DNA of 64,000 bases from Comamonadaceae bacterium (lineage in GTDB: Bacteria > Pseudomonadota > Gammaproteobacteria > Burkholderiales > Burkholderiaceae_C): positions 124,001 through 188,000 of the forward strand of contig CANFLU010000001.1 of the NCBI GenBank assembly GCA_947447975.1, given 5' to 3'. The position numbers were made by a program, and so were the translations under genes. The notes under the pieces were generated by a model. It was given only the letters and a program-made list of their open reading frames with translations, was not told where the DNA came from and made no database searches. This document shows positions 18,231-26,385 of the stretch, in pieces. Each line of letters begins with the position of its first letter. Position 1 is the stretch's first letter.

Positions 18231-18594
18231 ATGCGAGCATTTTTTTCAAGGCGCCGCTGGCAATCAAAGCTTGCACATCCGTGGCACCGCCGACTAGCTC
18301 GCCTTTGACAAAGACCATGGGAAACGTAGGCCAGCCAGTCCACATTTTGAGCGCATTACGCTCGCGCCAGGTATTGAAATAACTGCCAAATTCCAAGTAA
18401 CCATGGGCAATGCCCGCAGCATCTAAAGCAGCGCGTGCTTTTTTAGGCATAGGATTGAGCGCCATGCCAACCACTAGCACTGCGTGTTTGGCGATAGCCG
18501 CCTCCACCTGGTCCACCATATGGCTATGGTGCTTGGCGACCGTCTCTCGGATGGATGGATGGATACGGGACTCGTCCAATACATGTCTAGGCAT
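18229..18594 (-). CDS. Cysteine-free glutaredoxin-like protein
   Basis: A 121-residue protein with a glutaredoxin fold pattern: strand AVLVVGMALNPMPKKARAAL, the glutathione-side loop WPTFPMVFVKGELVGG with cis-proline at about 92, and a C-terminal helix DVQALIASGALKKML. The usual CPYC or CGFS active site is replaced by LNPMPK (about 46-51), and the whole protein contains no cysteine, so it cannot do thiol redox chemistry. The remaining fold suggests a glutathione-binding or structural role. It is convergent with the Spy-like gene. Confidence 0.8.
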   Translation of the reverse strand: MPRHVLDESRIHPSIRETVAKHHSHMVDQVEAAIAKHAVLVVGMALNPMPKKARAALDAAGIAHGYLEFGSYFNTWRERNALKMWTGWPTFPMVFVKGELVGGATDVQALIASGALKKMLA

Positions 18595-18636
18595 AGTGAA
18601 AACTCCGCTAAAGCCCGATTATGGCCTTTGGTATGG

Positions 18637-19215
18637 TTAGGGCATCACTTGAACGCCTATGAGCCAGCCATGGGCCCAAGCTACCAACACCAACCACAGG
18701 GCAATACCAATCTCTAAGGTCAGAATCGTAGAGCCCCAATTTCCCGACGCATAAACCACTGGAGCGCGCTTATCGCGCGTCCTCGAAGCTTTAAAGAGTA
18801 AAACACTCCACAACAAAATACTGCCAAATAAAATCAGATGCGCCAGCATGCCATTGGCAAGTACATGTGCCAAAGCCCAGGTCTTCACCGACAGCACCAT
18901 CGGATGGTGTAACTTCGCTTTGATCGCATTACGCGGCACATAGGCCGCGGCCATCAAGACCATTGCGACCAAGGTCAAAAGATAGGCCACATGTTTCATC
19001 GCCGGTGGCGGTGTCCATAGCAAAACGGGTGCATCGCGTGCCATACCAAAACCATAAATCAACATCGCAAAACCCAGCACAGAAACCAGGGAATACAAGA
19101 TTTTGAATTTGGCAGGCCCTAAGTGCTCCAATAAACCGTCACGCATCCCATCGCCACCAATGCGTAATCCATGGATGCCTAGAAACAGGAACAAACCCAG
19201 CACTAAAAACCACAT
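18637..19215 (-). CDS. NnrU family membrane protein
   Basis: A 192-residue integral membrane protein with five to six hydrophobic segments, resembling NnrU (denitrification-linked; distantly like isoprenylcysteine methyltransferases). Recognisable stretches are LGLFLFLGIHGLRI at the N-terminus, LYSLVSVLGFAMLIYGF and HHPMVLSVKTWALAHVLANG. The frame opens 23 codons earlier, but ATG 19215 begins directly with the first membrane helix. No nitrite or nitric oxide genes are near, so a general role is more likely than denitrification. Confidence 0.85.
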   Translation of the reverse strand: MWFLVLGLFLFLGIHGLRIGGDGMRDGLLEHLGPAKFKILYSLVSVLGFAMLIYGFGMARDAPVLLWTPPPAMKHVAYLLTLVAMVLMAAAYVPRNAIKAKLHHPMVLSVKTWALAHVLANGMLAHLILFGSILLWSVLLFKASRTRDKRAPVVYASGNWGSTILTLEIGIALWLVLVAWAHGWLIGVQVMP

Positions 19216-19611
19216 ATACGACCTCTTAAATTCAATGAATGCGCAAGCATACGCTTGCTCCAGCCGTACAACAAGGCTGTGCATAAGATTGGAACAAGTA
19301 GCAACTTATCCACAGGACCAAGCGCGAAGCGCGTGTTATTCATTGTGGAACGATTCCAATCAAGCACTTCATACACATGCTATGCCATGGTTTAAACCAT
19401 TGATCTGTATAGAAAAAATCGACTTTCTCTAAAAAATCGACGTGCTCTATCTACTACTACTAATTTAAAATACAGATACCAAGAAAACAAGAGAGCCAAG
19501 CAGACAGTGGACAAATTTCGCAATGGCTTATGCCATGGTAGCGATGCGCTTCCTCGCTATATTTTCGTCAGGTAAAATTGATTTTTCGCTTTTACCTCTG
19601 TGCAGCTCACC
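19216..19611. other. Gene-free region between NnrU and minC with DnaA-box-like sites and repeats
   Basis: No gene is seen. This AT-rich stretch contains an exact DnaA box TTATCCACA (19306-19314), a one-mismatch box in the other direction (TGTGCATAA near 19279), a perfect palindrome ATGGTTTAAACCAT (19387-19400), AAAAAATCGAC repeated at 19413 and 19431, and TATGCCATGGT repeated at 19381 and 19529. It must also hold the minCDE promoter. Confidence 0.6.
19306..19314 (+). promoter_or_regulatory. DnaA box outside the origin
   Basis: TTATCCACA is an exact match to the DnaA-box consensus, located 40 kb from the origin and upstream of minCDE. A reverse near-match lies 27 bp to the left. It could titrate DnaA or regulate minCDE or NnrU expression; a chance match to 9 bp in an AT-rich gap is also possible. 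Confidence 0.55.
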
Positions 19612-20442
19612 ATGCCGGTTCAACCAGATCTCGCTTTTTCTGCCAGTGACGCACCAGCGTTTGAGCTTAAAAGTGCCCAGCTGACCCTGGTGGCCCTTAT
19701 GGTAAAAACCCCAGACTTGGCCAAAGTAGCGGCTGAACTCTTAAAAAAATTCGGCCCCAACGGCGAAAGTCCGGACTTTTTTGATACCGATGGGCTGGTT
19801 TTGGACTTTAGTCAGGCGGGTTTAAGCCTTCCCCATCCGCAATGGAATTTGTTGCTCAATACGCTAACGCAATGCCGCTTGCTAGCCAGCGCGGTACGTG
19901 GCCTGGATGAAAGCAGTCTGGTTATTGCAAAAAAATCTGGTATTGCTGAAGCACCACCTGAACTGCGCCGCCCGGCAAGCGCTAAAGCACCTCCGGTCAC
20001 GGCACCTACTCCAGCATCACCTGCTAATGCGCCTAGCAAGGCCTCAAATCAGCCCCCAAGTCCCGCAGGCATGGCGCCTATTGCCAGAGAGGGTGCCAAT
20101 CCGACCATGGTGGTGAGTAAGCCGCTGCGCTCGGGACAAAAAGTGTATGCCCGAGGCGCTGATTTGATCGTGATGGCTATGGTGAACCGGGGCGCCGAGG
20201 TCATTGCGGATGGCAATATCCATGTGTATGCACCTTTGCGTGGTAAAGCTATGGCAGGTGCAAGAGGCAATACCTCGGCCCGTATATTTGCATTAGCACT
20301 TGAGCCTGAATTGGTATCCATCGCGGGTGTGTACCGTACGACCGAGCAGGAATTAGGCCCGGATGTGCTGGGAAAACCGGCACAGGTGCGATTGAGCGAC
20401 GATGGAAAAGAAAAAATTATTATCGAAGCGTTGAAATCGTAA
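19612..20442 (+). CDS. minC: Septum site-determining protein MinC
   Basis: A protein of about 276 residues that blocks FtsZ assembly away from midcell. The N-terminal domain (ELKSAQLTLVALMV, FFDTDGLVLDF) is linked by a Pro/Ala-rich stretch of about 50 residues to the C-terminal MinD-binding beta-helix domain (LRSGQKVYARGADLIVMAMV, GAEVIADGNIHVYAPLRGKA, GARGNTSARIFALALEPELV). Translation may start at GTG 19600 or ATG 19612; the latter is chosen, but no clear ribosome site decides. First gene of minCDE. Confidence 0.95.
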   Translation: MPVQPDLAFSASDAPAFELKSAQLTLVALMVKTPDLAKVAAELLKKFGPNGESPDFFDTDGLVLDFSQAGLSLPHPQWNLLLNTLTQCRLLASAVRGLDESSLVIAKKSGIAEAPPELRRPASAKAPPVTAPTPASPANAPSKASNQPPSPAGMAPIAREGANPTMVVSKPLRSGQKVYARGADLIVMAMVNRGAEVIADGNIHVYAPLRGKAMAGARGNTSARIFALALEPELVSIAGVYRTTEQELGPDVLGKPAQVRLSDDGKEKIIIEALKS

Positions 20443-20483
20443 AATTCAATGCACTGACCCTCTCTTTGGAAAGATAGCTCTTC

Positions 20484-21299
20484 ATGGCAAAAATTATTGT
20501 GGTCACCTCCGGTAAAGGCGGTGTTGGTAAAACAACGACCAGTGCCAGCTTTGCAACCGGTCTGGCTTTGCGCGGACACAAGACAGCCGTTATCGACTTT
20601 GACGTGGGTTTGCGTAACCTCGATTTGATTATGGGCTGCGAACGCCGCGTGGTGTATGACTTGATCAATGTGATCACCGGTGAAGCCAATTTGCACCAAG
20701 CGCTCATCAAAGACAAACAGTGTGAAAACCTGTATGTACTTGCCGCATCACAAACCCGCGACAAAGATGCTCTGACGCAGGAAGGCGTTGAAAAAGTACT
20801 CAATGACTTGGCAGCGATGGATTTTGAATTCATTGTCTGCGATTCCCCGGCGGGTATCGAAACGGGCGCATTGATGGCTATGCATTACGCCGACGAAGCA
20901 CTGGTGGTGACCAACCCAGAGGTGTCTTCAGTACGCGATTCGGATCGTATTTTGGGCATGTTGGCAAGCAAAACTAAGCGCGCCATAGAGGGTTTAGAGC
21001 CGATCAAAGAACATTTGCTCATCACGCGTTACAACCCGGCCCGCGTGGACCAGGGGCAAATGCTGTCTCTCGAAGATATTCAAGATATTTTGCGTATCAA
21101 GCTCATTGGCGTGATTCCCGAGAGTGAAACCGTGTTGCAAGCCTCCAACCAAGGCGTACCAGCGGTTCATATGGCAGGCAGCGAAGTCGCTGAAGCCTAC
21201 AAGGACGTGATTGATCGCTTCTTAGGCACTGACAAACCCATGCGTTTCACCGAGGCGGTGAAACCCGGCTTTTTCAAGCGTTTATTCGGTGGGAATTAA
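20484..21299 (+). CDS. minD: Septum site-determining ATPase MinD
   Basis: A 271-residue membrane ATPase that recruits MinC and oscillates with MinE. The deviant Walker A motif [14 protein letters not shown] is at residues 8-21, with [12 protein letters not shown] and [11 protein letters not shown] further on. The C-terminal amphipathic membrane-targeting sequence [10 protein letters not shown] is intact. It lies 41 bp after minC and 4 bp before minE. Confidence 0.97.
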   Translation: MAKIIVVTSGKGGVGKTTTSASFATGLALRGHKTAVIDFDVGLRNLDLIMGCERRVVYDLINVITGEANLHQALIKDKQCENLYVLAASQTRDKDALTQEGVEKVLNDLAAMDFEFIVCDSPAGIETGALMAMHYADEALVVTNPEVSSVRDSDRILGMLASKTKRAIEGLEPIKEHLLITRYNPARVDQGQMLSLEDIQDILRIKLIGVIPESETVLQASNQGVPAVHMAGSEVAEAYKDVIDRFLGTDKPMRFTEAVKPGFFKRLFGGN

Positions 21300-21303
21300 G
21301 AGC

Positions 21304-21564
21304 ATGTCCTTTCTCTCTTTTTTGTTGGGTGAGAAGAAAAAAACAGCTAGCGTCGCCAAAGAACGCCTGCAGCTCATACTCGCACACGAACGCACGGGCC
21401 GCAATGCCTCCGAGCCCGACTACATGGCCGATTTACAGCGCGATTTGATTGCCGTAATTAGCAAATACATCAAAATCAATCCGAATGACATCAAGGTTCA
21501 ACTTGAACGCCAAGACAATCTAGAAGTGCTTGAAGTCAAAATAGAGTTGCCTGACGCACGCTAG
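21304..21564 (+). CDS. minE: Cell division topological specificity factor MinE
   Basis: An 86-residue MinE. It has an N-terminal amphipathic [20 protein letters not shown], the anti-MinCD segment [11 protein letters not shown] and a C-terminal dimerisation domain ending [11 protein letters not shown]. It stimulates MinD ATPase and drives pole-to-pole oscillation. The frame opens 15 bp earlier inside minD; ATG 21304 gives the family start. Last gene of the operon; the Lrp gene converges from the right with a 4-bp gap. Confidence 0.96.
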   Translation: MSFLSFLLGEKKKTASVAKERLQLILAHERTGRNASEPDYMADLQRDLIAVISKYIKINPNDIKVQLERQDNLEVLEVKIELPDAR

Positions 21565-21568
21565 ACTT

Positions 21569-22045
21569 TTATGGTGAGCCGGTGGCCACGGCCACCGCCG
21601 TTTTGTCTAGCACTTTGCGCAGCACGAAGCTCGAATGCACACCGGTGACGCCAGCGATACGGGTAATGCGTTGCAGCAGTAGCGACTGGTAGTGGTCCAT
21701 GTCGCGCACAATAACTTTAAGTTGGTAGTCGGCTTCCTGGCCGGTAATGAGCAGGCACTCTAAGACCTCTGGCACGACAGCAATTTCCGCCTCGAAATGA
21801 GCGAATCGCTCAGGCGTATGAACATCCATAGAAATATGGATAAGCGCAAGCAAGGTTAAACCCAATTTGCGCGCATCGACATGCGCACGGTAACCCAAAA
21901 TTAAACCCGCTTCTTCCAAAGCACGTACCCGGCGCAAACAGGGAGAGGGCGATAAGCCAATGCGGTCGGCTAAGTCCTGGTTGTTGATGCGACCATCCTC
22001 TTGCAGCAGTTGAAGAATTTGTTGGTCAAATCGATCGAGTTTCAT
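21569..22045 (-). CDS. Lrp/AsnC-family transcriptional regulator
   Basis: A 158-residue regulator. The N-terminal HTH is LDRFDQQILQLLQEDGRINN then LADRIGLSPSPCLRRVRALE (about residues 3-50). The C-terminal RAM domain (VLECLLITGQEADYQLKVIV) binds an amino acid. The frame is open 21 codons further, but ATG 22045 gives the family start. It is divergent from the hypothetical gene at 22325, with a gap containing a TTATAT box near 22156. The target is unknown. Confidence 0.92.
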   Translation of the reverse strand: MKLDRFDQQILQLLQEDGRINNQDLADRIGLSPSPCLRRVRALEEAGLILGYRAHVDARKLGLTLLALIHISMDVHTPERFAHFEAEIAVVPEVLECLLITGQEADYQLKVIVRDMDHYQSLLLQRITRIAGVTGVHSSFVLRKVLDKTAVAVATGSP

Positions 22046-22324
22046 TTCTTGCCTGTATCTCCCGGGATACCGGGTATTGCCAGTGAAAACAATTTTCGGG
22101 GTAGGCACACGAAACGCCTGCCACGGCCTTAGATCTTAGGCGTTCATGGCCGCGTGTTATATTAGCCATGCAGAAACGGCGCCCCCCACGCCCAGCACCT
22201 TCCCGGCAGAGGATGGTGCCAAGCATCTGCTAGTCGATGCCACAACAGGCTTTCACGCCTACTTTGCGACTTTCCTTTTCCTTGTCACTTGAGCCCTGCC
22301 GAGCGCGGTGAATTTCTATTTTTC

Positions 22325-22576
22325 ATGATGTACAGACAATTTTCCGCGGCCCAACAAGCTGCGACCACGATCGGTAAATACCGAATCGCCGCGCTGCCGG
22401 CTCGCCTTAGCGCGGGTCAGTTTTGCGCACAGGTATCTATCGCCAGTGGCCAGGGACAGGCCAGCACCGACCGGGTGATGCGCTTTACGCCCGTGTTTCA
22501 TAGCCATGACGCAGCGGCACAATATGCGCTGGAGCAAGGCATAGGCTGGGCCCACAGCGCCATCGGCAGCCCCTAA
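22325..22576 (+). CDS. Small conserved-type hypothetical protein
   Basis: About 83 residues, unnamed. It ends with the pattern [20 protein letters not shown], which resembles other small proteobacterial proteins that finish with an Asp/Ala-helix and a Gly-x-x-Trp end; I cannot name the family. The start is uncertain: ATG 22325, ATG 22328 or TTG 22289. It lies 46 bp before infA on the same strand, so the two may share a transcript. Confidence 0.55.
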   Translation: MMYRQFSAAQQAATTIGKYRIAALPARLSAGQFCAQVSIASGQGQASTDRVMRFTPVFHSHDAAAQYALEQGIGWAHSAIGSP

Positions 22577-22622
22577 ACCCCCCGAACATGCCACAATCCG
22601 CATTGCGATCAAAGGAAACCCT

Positions 22623-22880
22623 ATGGCAAAAGAAGAGTTAATTGAAATGATGGGCATCGTCAACGAGGTATTACCGGATACCCGTTTTCGCGTGACCCTA
22701 GACAACGGCCACCAGTTAATCGCCTATTCGGCGGGAAAAATGCGTAAAAACCATATCCGTATCCTGGCCGGGGACCGTGTATCTCTGGAACTGTCGCCCT
22801 ATGATTTGAGCAAAGGCCGCATCAATTTCCGCCACATTGAAGGCCGTGGCCCCATGGTTCCGCGCCGCACTGCTGGCTAA
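22623..22880 (+). CDS. infA: Translation initiation factor IF-1
   Basis: An 85-residue S1/OB-fold protein: [61 protein letters not shown]. It binds the 30S A site during initiation. It is about 13 residues longer than the common 72-residue IF-1, as in the stand-alone IF-1 copies of Burkholderiales. A second copy with the ribosomal proteins may exist outside the window; not visible here. Confidence 0.95.
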   Translation: MAKEELIEMMGIVNEVLPDTRFRVTLDNGHQLIAYSAGKMRKNHIRILAGDRVSLELSPYDLSKGRINFRHIEGRGPMVPRRTAG

Positions 22881-22884
22881 TAAT

Positions 22885-23970
22885 TTAAGTGCCTAGACGC
22901 GCCATCGCGCGCCGTTGGCGAACTGCCATTGCGAGGCTTTGTAACACCGGCGCTGTTTGCGCTGTGCTAATGCAGGCATCCGTCACCGAAATGCCGTGCT
23001 CTAAAGCCTTCCCCGCCACCTTGTCCTGACGCCCTTCCCGAAGGTGGCTCTCTACCATTAGCCCGGTAATGCGCAAGTCGCCCTGCGCAATTTGGTCAGC
23101 AACCGCTTGCGCAACCTCGACCTGACGCGCATATTGTTTGCTGCTATTGGCGTGCGATACATCAATCATCAGCTGTGGCCGTAAACCCGAAGCTTGCAGC
23201 AAACCGCAAGCGGCTTGCACATCAGCAGCACTGTAATTGGGCTGCTTGCCACCGCGCAAAATTATGTGGCAATCGGCGTTGCCCTGGGTTTCAAAAACCG
23301 CTGCTTGGCCCCACTTGGTCATGCCCATAAACGCATGCGCCGATTGTGCCGCCAGCAGGGCATCTACAGCCACCTTCACCCCACCATCTGTACCATTCTT
23401 AAAGCCCACCGGACAACTCAGGCCACTGGCCAACTGGCGGTGGCTTTGGCTCTCGGTGGTACGAGCGCCAATAGCGCCCCAGCTGACCAGGTCGCTGATG
23501 TACTGCGGGCTGAGTAAATCTAAAAATTCGGTACCTACGGCCAGGCCCACATTGACAATATCAAGCAACAGTGCCCGCGCCAGGGCCAAGCCTTCGTTGA
23601 TAGAGAAGCTTCCGTCCATGTGCGGGTCATTGATATAACCCTTCCAGCCGACCGTGGTGCGTGGTTTTTCAAAGTAGCAACGCATCACGATGCATAAATC
23701 TTCCCCGAGCTGTTCCGATTGGCTTTGAAGCCAGTGGGCATATTCCATAGCCTGGTCATGGTCGTGGATAGAGCAGGGGCCCACCACTACCAATAAGCGG
23801 TCATCGCGACCATGTAGCACATCGCAAATAGCTTTACGACTTTGTTCCACGCGTGCGAGCACCGCTTCGGAGGCCGGCAATTGTTCTTGCAACAGGGCTG
23901 GTGCTATGAGCGGACGTATGGCTTCGATGCGGGTGTTGTCGGTACGCGATTGGTCAGGAGAAATTAGCAT
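22885..23970 (-). CDS. aroG: 3-deoxy-7-phosphoheptulonate synthase, class I
   Basis: A 361-residue DAHP synthase, the first enzyme of the shikimate pathway, joining phosphoenolpyruvate and erythrose 4-phosphate. Motifs: VVVGPCSIHDHDQAMEYA, TVGWKGYINDPHMDGSF, ARTTESQSHRQLASGLSCP, GFKNGTDGG, DVSHANSSKQ and MVESHLREGRQD. Whether it is the Phe-, Tyr- or Trp-sensitive form cannot be told. The frame opens 14 codons earlier; ATG 23970 gives the usual N-terminus. It is convergent with infA, only 4 bp apart. Confidence 0.95.
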   Translation of the reverse strand: MLISPDQSRTDNTRIEAIRPLIAPALLQEQLPASEAVLARVEQSRKAICDVLHGRDDRLLVVVGPCSIHDHDQAMEYAHWLQSQSEQLGEDLCIVMRCYFEKPRTTVGWKGYINDPHMDGSFSINEGLALARALLLDIVNVGLAVGTEFLDLLSPQYISDLVSWGAIGARTTESQSHRQLASGLSCPVGFKNGTDGGVKVAVDALLAAQSAHAFMGMTKWGQAAVFETQGNADCHIILRGGKQPNYSAADVQAACGLLQASGLRPQLMIDVSHANSSKQYARQVEVAQAVADQIAQGDLRITGLMVESHLREGRQDKVAGKALEHGISVTDACISTAQTAPVLQSLAMAVRQRRAMARLGT

Positions 23971-24091
23971 GGTGATCGCTGCCTTAAAGCCGGCATTGTC
24001 CCGCGAAAACACCTTGCCCCCGCCGGATGAATAGCCCGGTGCTTAATCGCGGGCAGGCTTTATGATGGAAACCCACGCAACGGAGATGCCC

Positions 24092-24403
24092 ATGCCCGAC
24101 GAAACCCGCATTCAGACCTTTGCCGAGTTCTATCCTTTTTACTTAGGTGAGCACGCGAATCGCATTTCTCGGCGTTTGCACTTTGTGGGTTCGAGCATCG
24201 GCCTGGTGTTGCTCTTGACCGCCGCAGCCACCCTCAATGCCTGGCTGATTCCCCTTTCTTTGTTACAGGGTTACGCCTTTGCCTGGGTGGGCCACTTTTT
24301 CTTTGAGCACAACCGCCCAGCAACCTTTAAATACCCTCTTTTTAGCTTCATGGGCGATTGGCGCATGTGGTGGGACATACTGCGCGGCCGCATCCTGTTC
24401 TGA
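24092..24403 (+). CDS. Mpo1-like (DUF962) membrane protein
   Basis: About 103 residues with the DUF962/Mpo1 signature: FAEFYPFYLGEHANRISRRL, HFVGSSIGL, AWVGHFFFEHNRPATFKYP, and a C-terminal LFSFMGDWRMWWDIL. Yeast Mpo1 is an Fe(II) dioxygenase of 2-hydroxy fatty acids using conserved histidines, which are present here. Two membrane segments flank the histidines. GGAG six bases before ATG 24092 picks that start over those at 24062 and 24086. Confidence 0.88.
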   Translation: MPDETRIQTFAEFYPFYLGEHANRISRRLHFVGSSIGLVLLLTAAATLNAWLIPLSLLQGYAFAWVGHFFFEHNRPATFKYPLFSFMGDWRMWWDILRGRILF

Positions 24404-24414
24404 ATGCCACGAAC

Positions 24415-24924
24415 TCAGGCGGAAAACACCTCGCCGCCTAAGTCAAAAACGATGCTGGCTGTCGTGCCCGCAATCGCATCCATCTTGGGCACACAAAGAA
24501 ACTGTATTTCAGAGGCTGGTGCAAATAATTTATACGCACGGCCCTGATAGCTTCCACTTAGACGAATAGAGTCTGGGCTACAAAACGCGACCGTTTGCAC
24601 ATCTATCGACGCCCCTCCATGCACCAATGCTAATAAGCCCGGCTGTAAATGCGGTGGTAATTGACTACGCCAAGCCTGTAAGGATTGGGCTACCGCGCGC
24701 AATAGGCTTTCAGCAGTTTGTGCCTTAGGGGCAACTCCTGCGGCACTGCGGGAAGTGGTGTTCGGATCGGCAAGTGGCTGCCTTGGCTTAAATTCGGCCT
24801 GGCCTTTAGAAATACGGCTTAAGGCGGACCGCGTGGCTGACAACTTTGCGCCTTCGAGAGCCTGCAGAAGCTGCGACTCCTTTGCAGCTTGAGCGGCTTG
24901 TCTTTTATGGACAACCTTGTTCAT
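24415..24924 (-). CDS. Hypothetical protein of unknown family
   Basis: A 169-residue protein I do not recognise. The first half is basic and low in structure (KRQAAQAAKESQLLQALEG). The second half looks folded, with alternating hydrophobic strands (GLLALVHGGASIDVQTVAF, IRLSGSYQGRAYKLFAPAS, IVFDLGGEVFSA). No signal peptide or membrane segment. It converges on the DUF962 gene with an 11-bp gap and is followed upstream by an AT-rich gap. Codon use looks normal, so it is probably a real gene. Confidence 0.6.
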   Translation of the reverse strand: MNKVVHKRQAAQAAKESQLLQALEGAKLSATRSALSRISKGQAEFKPRQPLADPNTTSRSAAGVAPKAQTAESLLRAVAQSLQAWRSQLPPHLQPGLLALVHGGASIDVQTVAFCSPDSIRLSGSYQGRAYKLFAPASEIQFLCVPKMDAIAGTTASIVFDLGGEVFSA

Positions 24925-25081
24925 GAAGTAAGTACCTATCGAAGAGGGCTTTCAGGACCTGCAAGCAAAGCAATATTTACTGAGGCACGCCTACAAGAGG
25001 GGTTTATACAACAAAAAAACGTTTAATCACAAAAATACAATCATTACTTAAATAAAAATTATCACATTGGCATAGCGGTTT

Positions 25082-26317
25082 CTAGCGGGCATTGCGTATC
25101 CGCGCGGTGCCTGCAAGCCCTAGGTCAGGGTGCAGTTGGCTAGCCAGCGCCCACGCCCCTAGCAAAATCAACGCGCCAACTGCAAACACACCGACCACCG
25201 GCGAAAACTGCAACACCAGCCAGGCCACCGCTGGCGACACGATACCGGAGACGTCCCGAAAACTGGAATACACCGCGGACATCTCTGTGCGCTCAGAGGG
25301 TTTCACCGACATGAGAAAAGGCAGACCTGCACAGGTATCCAGCAAAACTAAAAAAAACGTCCCCGCCAATAGAAAACCGACCGTTACCCAGGGCCAGTGC
25401 GAGAGCGCGCTAGCAGCCAGGTAGCATGCACTAGCACCAAGGCAGCCGACTCGGATCGCGGTACGTACCGAGCGCCTCTGCATCCAGACCAGCATCAAAG
25501 GCGCTAAAAATAGTCCCATATTAGCCACCGAGCTGGCTATACCGCCGACTTGCTCACCAAGCTGGTTCTCCACCGCGAAAATGCCCAAATAAACAAAAAA
25601 CATCCACCAGCCGCAAGAGCGCACCAAAGGTAACAACCAAGCGGTCACCAAGCGGGGCTGGGAGAAAAACCGAACAATCAGTGCCAAGGGATTGGCCCTG
25701 CGGGAATCATGTGCGCCTGCGTTTTCGCGACCCCTAGCCCGTGCTAGAAACTTGCCGTCTCCTAAAGGTGTTTGCCAAATCAACCATGCCATGGAGCTTG
25801 CAGCCGCGCTGAGCAAAATAAATGGCGCGCCGCCCCACACCGATAGCAGCCAGACCCCCGCAAAAGGCCCTACAACCCAGCCAGCACCCCCATAAAAAAG
25901 GCGCATGGTCTCCAGACGGCTGAAATCGGACTTTTCCAGATGGTCCAGCACATAGCTGTTGTAACAAACAAAGGAAATCGCCGCGGCAACGATGGCGCAC
26001 AAGAGCGCTAAGGTCGTCCATTTACCTTGCAATATGCCAAAAAAAGAGGCCACTAGATACAAACTCACTGCGGCTAAATACACCTGTCTACGGGTGAATA
26101 CGCGCACCAATGCAGGCACCAAAAGCGCCGCTGTTAACGACGCCAAGCCGACACAAAAATAAATCTCTGAAACCAACTGCGCACTGCCCCATGCGCGGTA
26201 GAGCAACAATGGAAAAACCGATAAGGTGCAGCCCCGGCACAAAGCCTCTAGTCCCGCAATGCGGGCGAAGGACTCGACGGTCGGTTGCGGAGAAACGGAA
26301 AAGGGCTGGCTGGACAT
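25082..26317 (-). CDS. MFS transporter
   Basis: A 411-residue major facilitator with about twelve hydrophobic segments. It has the N-terminal half FARIAGLEALCRGCTLSVF, VRVFTRRQVYLAAVSLY (loop 2-3 position) and a C-terminal half with LMLVWMQRRSVRTAIRVG. Start ATG 26317 (MSSQPFSVS) is favoured over 26365. Substrate is unknown. It lies 68 bp downstream of the acyl-CoA dehydrogenase on the same strand. Confidence 0.82.
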   Translation of the reverse strand: MSSQPFSVSPQPTVESFARIAGLEALCRGCTLSVFPLLLYRAWGSAQLVSEIYFCVGLASLTAALLVPALVRVFTRRQVYLAAVSLYLVASFFGILQGKWTTLALLCAIVAAAISFVCYNSYVLDHLEKSDFSRLETMRLFYGGAGWVVGPFAGVWLLSVWGGAPFILLSAAASSMAWLIWQTPLGDGKFLARARGRENAGAHDSRRANPLALIVRFFSQPRLVTAWLLPLVRSCGWWMFFVYLGIFAVENQLGEQVGGIASSVANMGLFLAPLMLVWMQRRSVRTAIRVGCLGASACYLAASALSHWPWVTVGFLLAGTFFLVLLDTCAGLPFLMSVKPSERTEMSAVYSSFRDVSGIVSPAVAWLVLQFSPVVGVFAVGALILLGAWALASQLHPDLGLAGTARIRNAR

Positions 26318-26385
26318 CGCGCGGTATGCAAGTGCGCCGATTGTGCCCTGCCCCTTGCCGCCCACTATGGCGCACGCGACGATGA

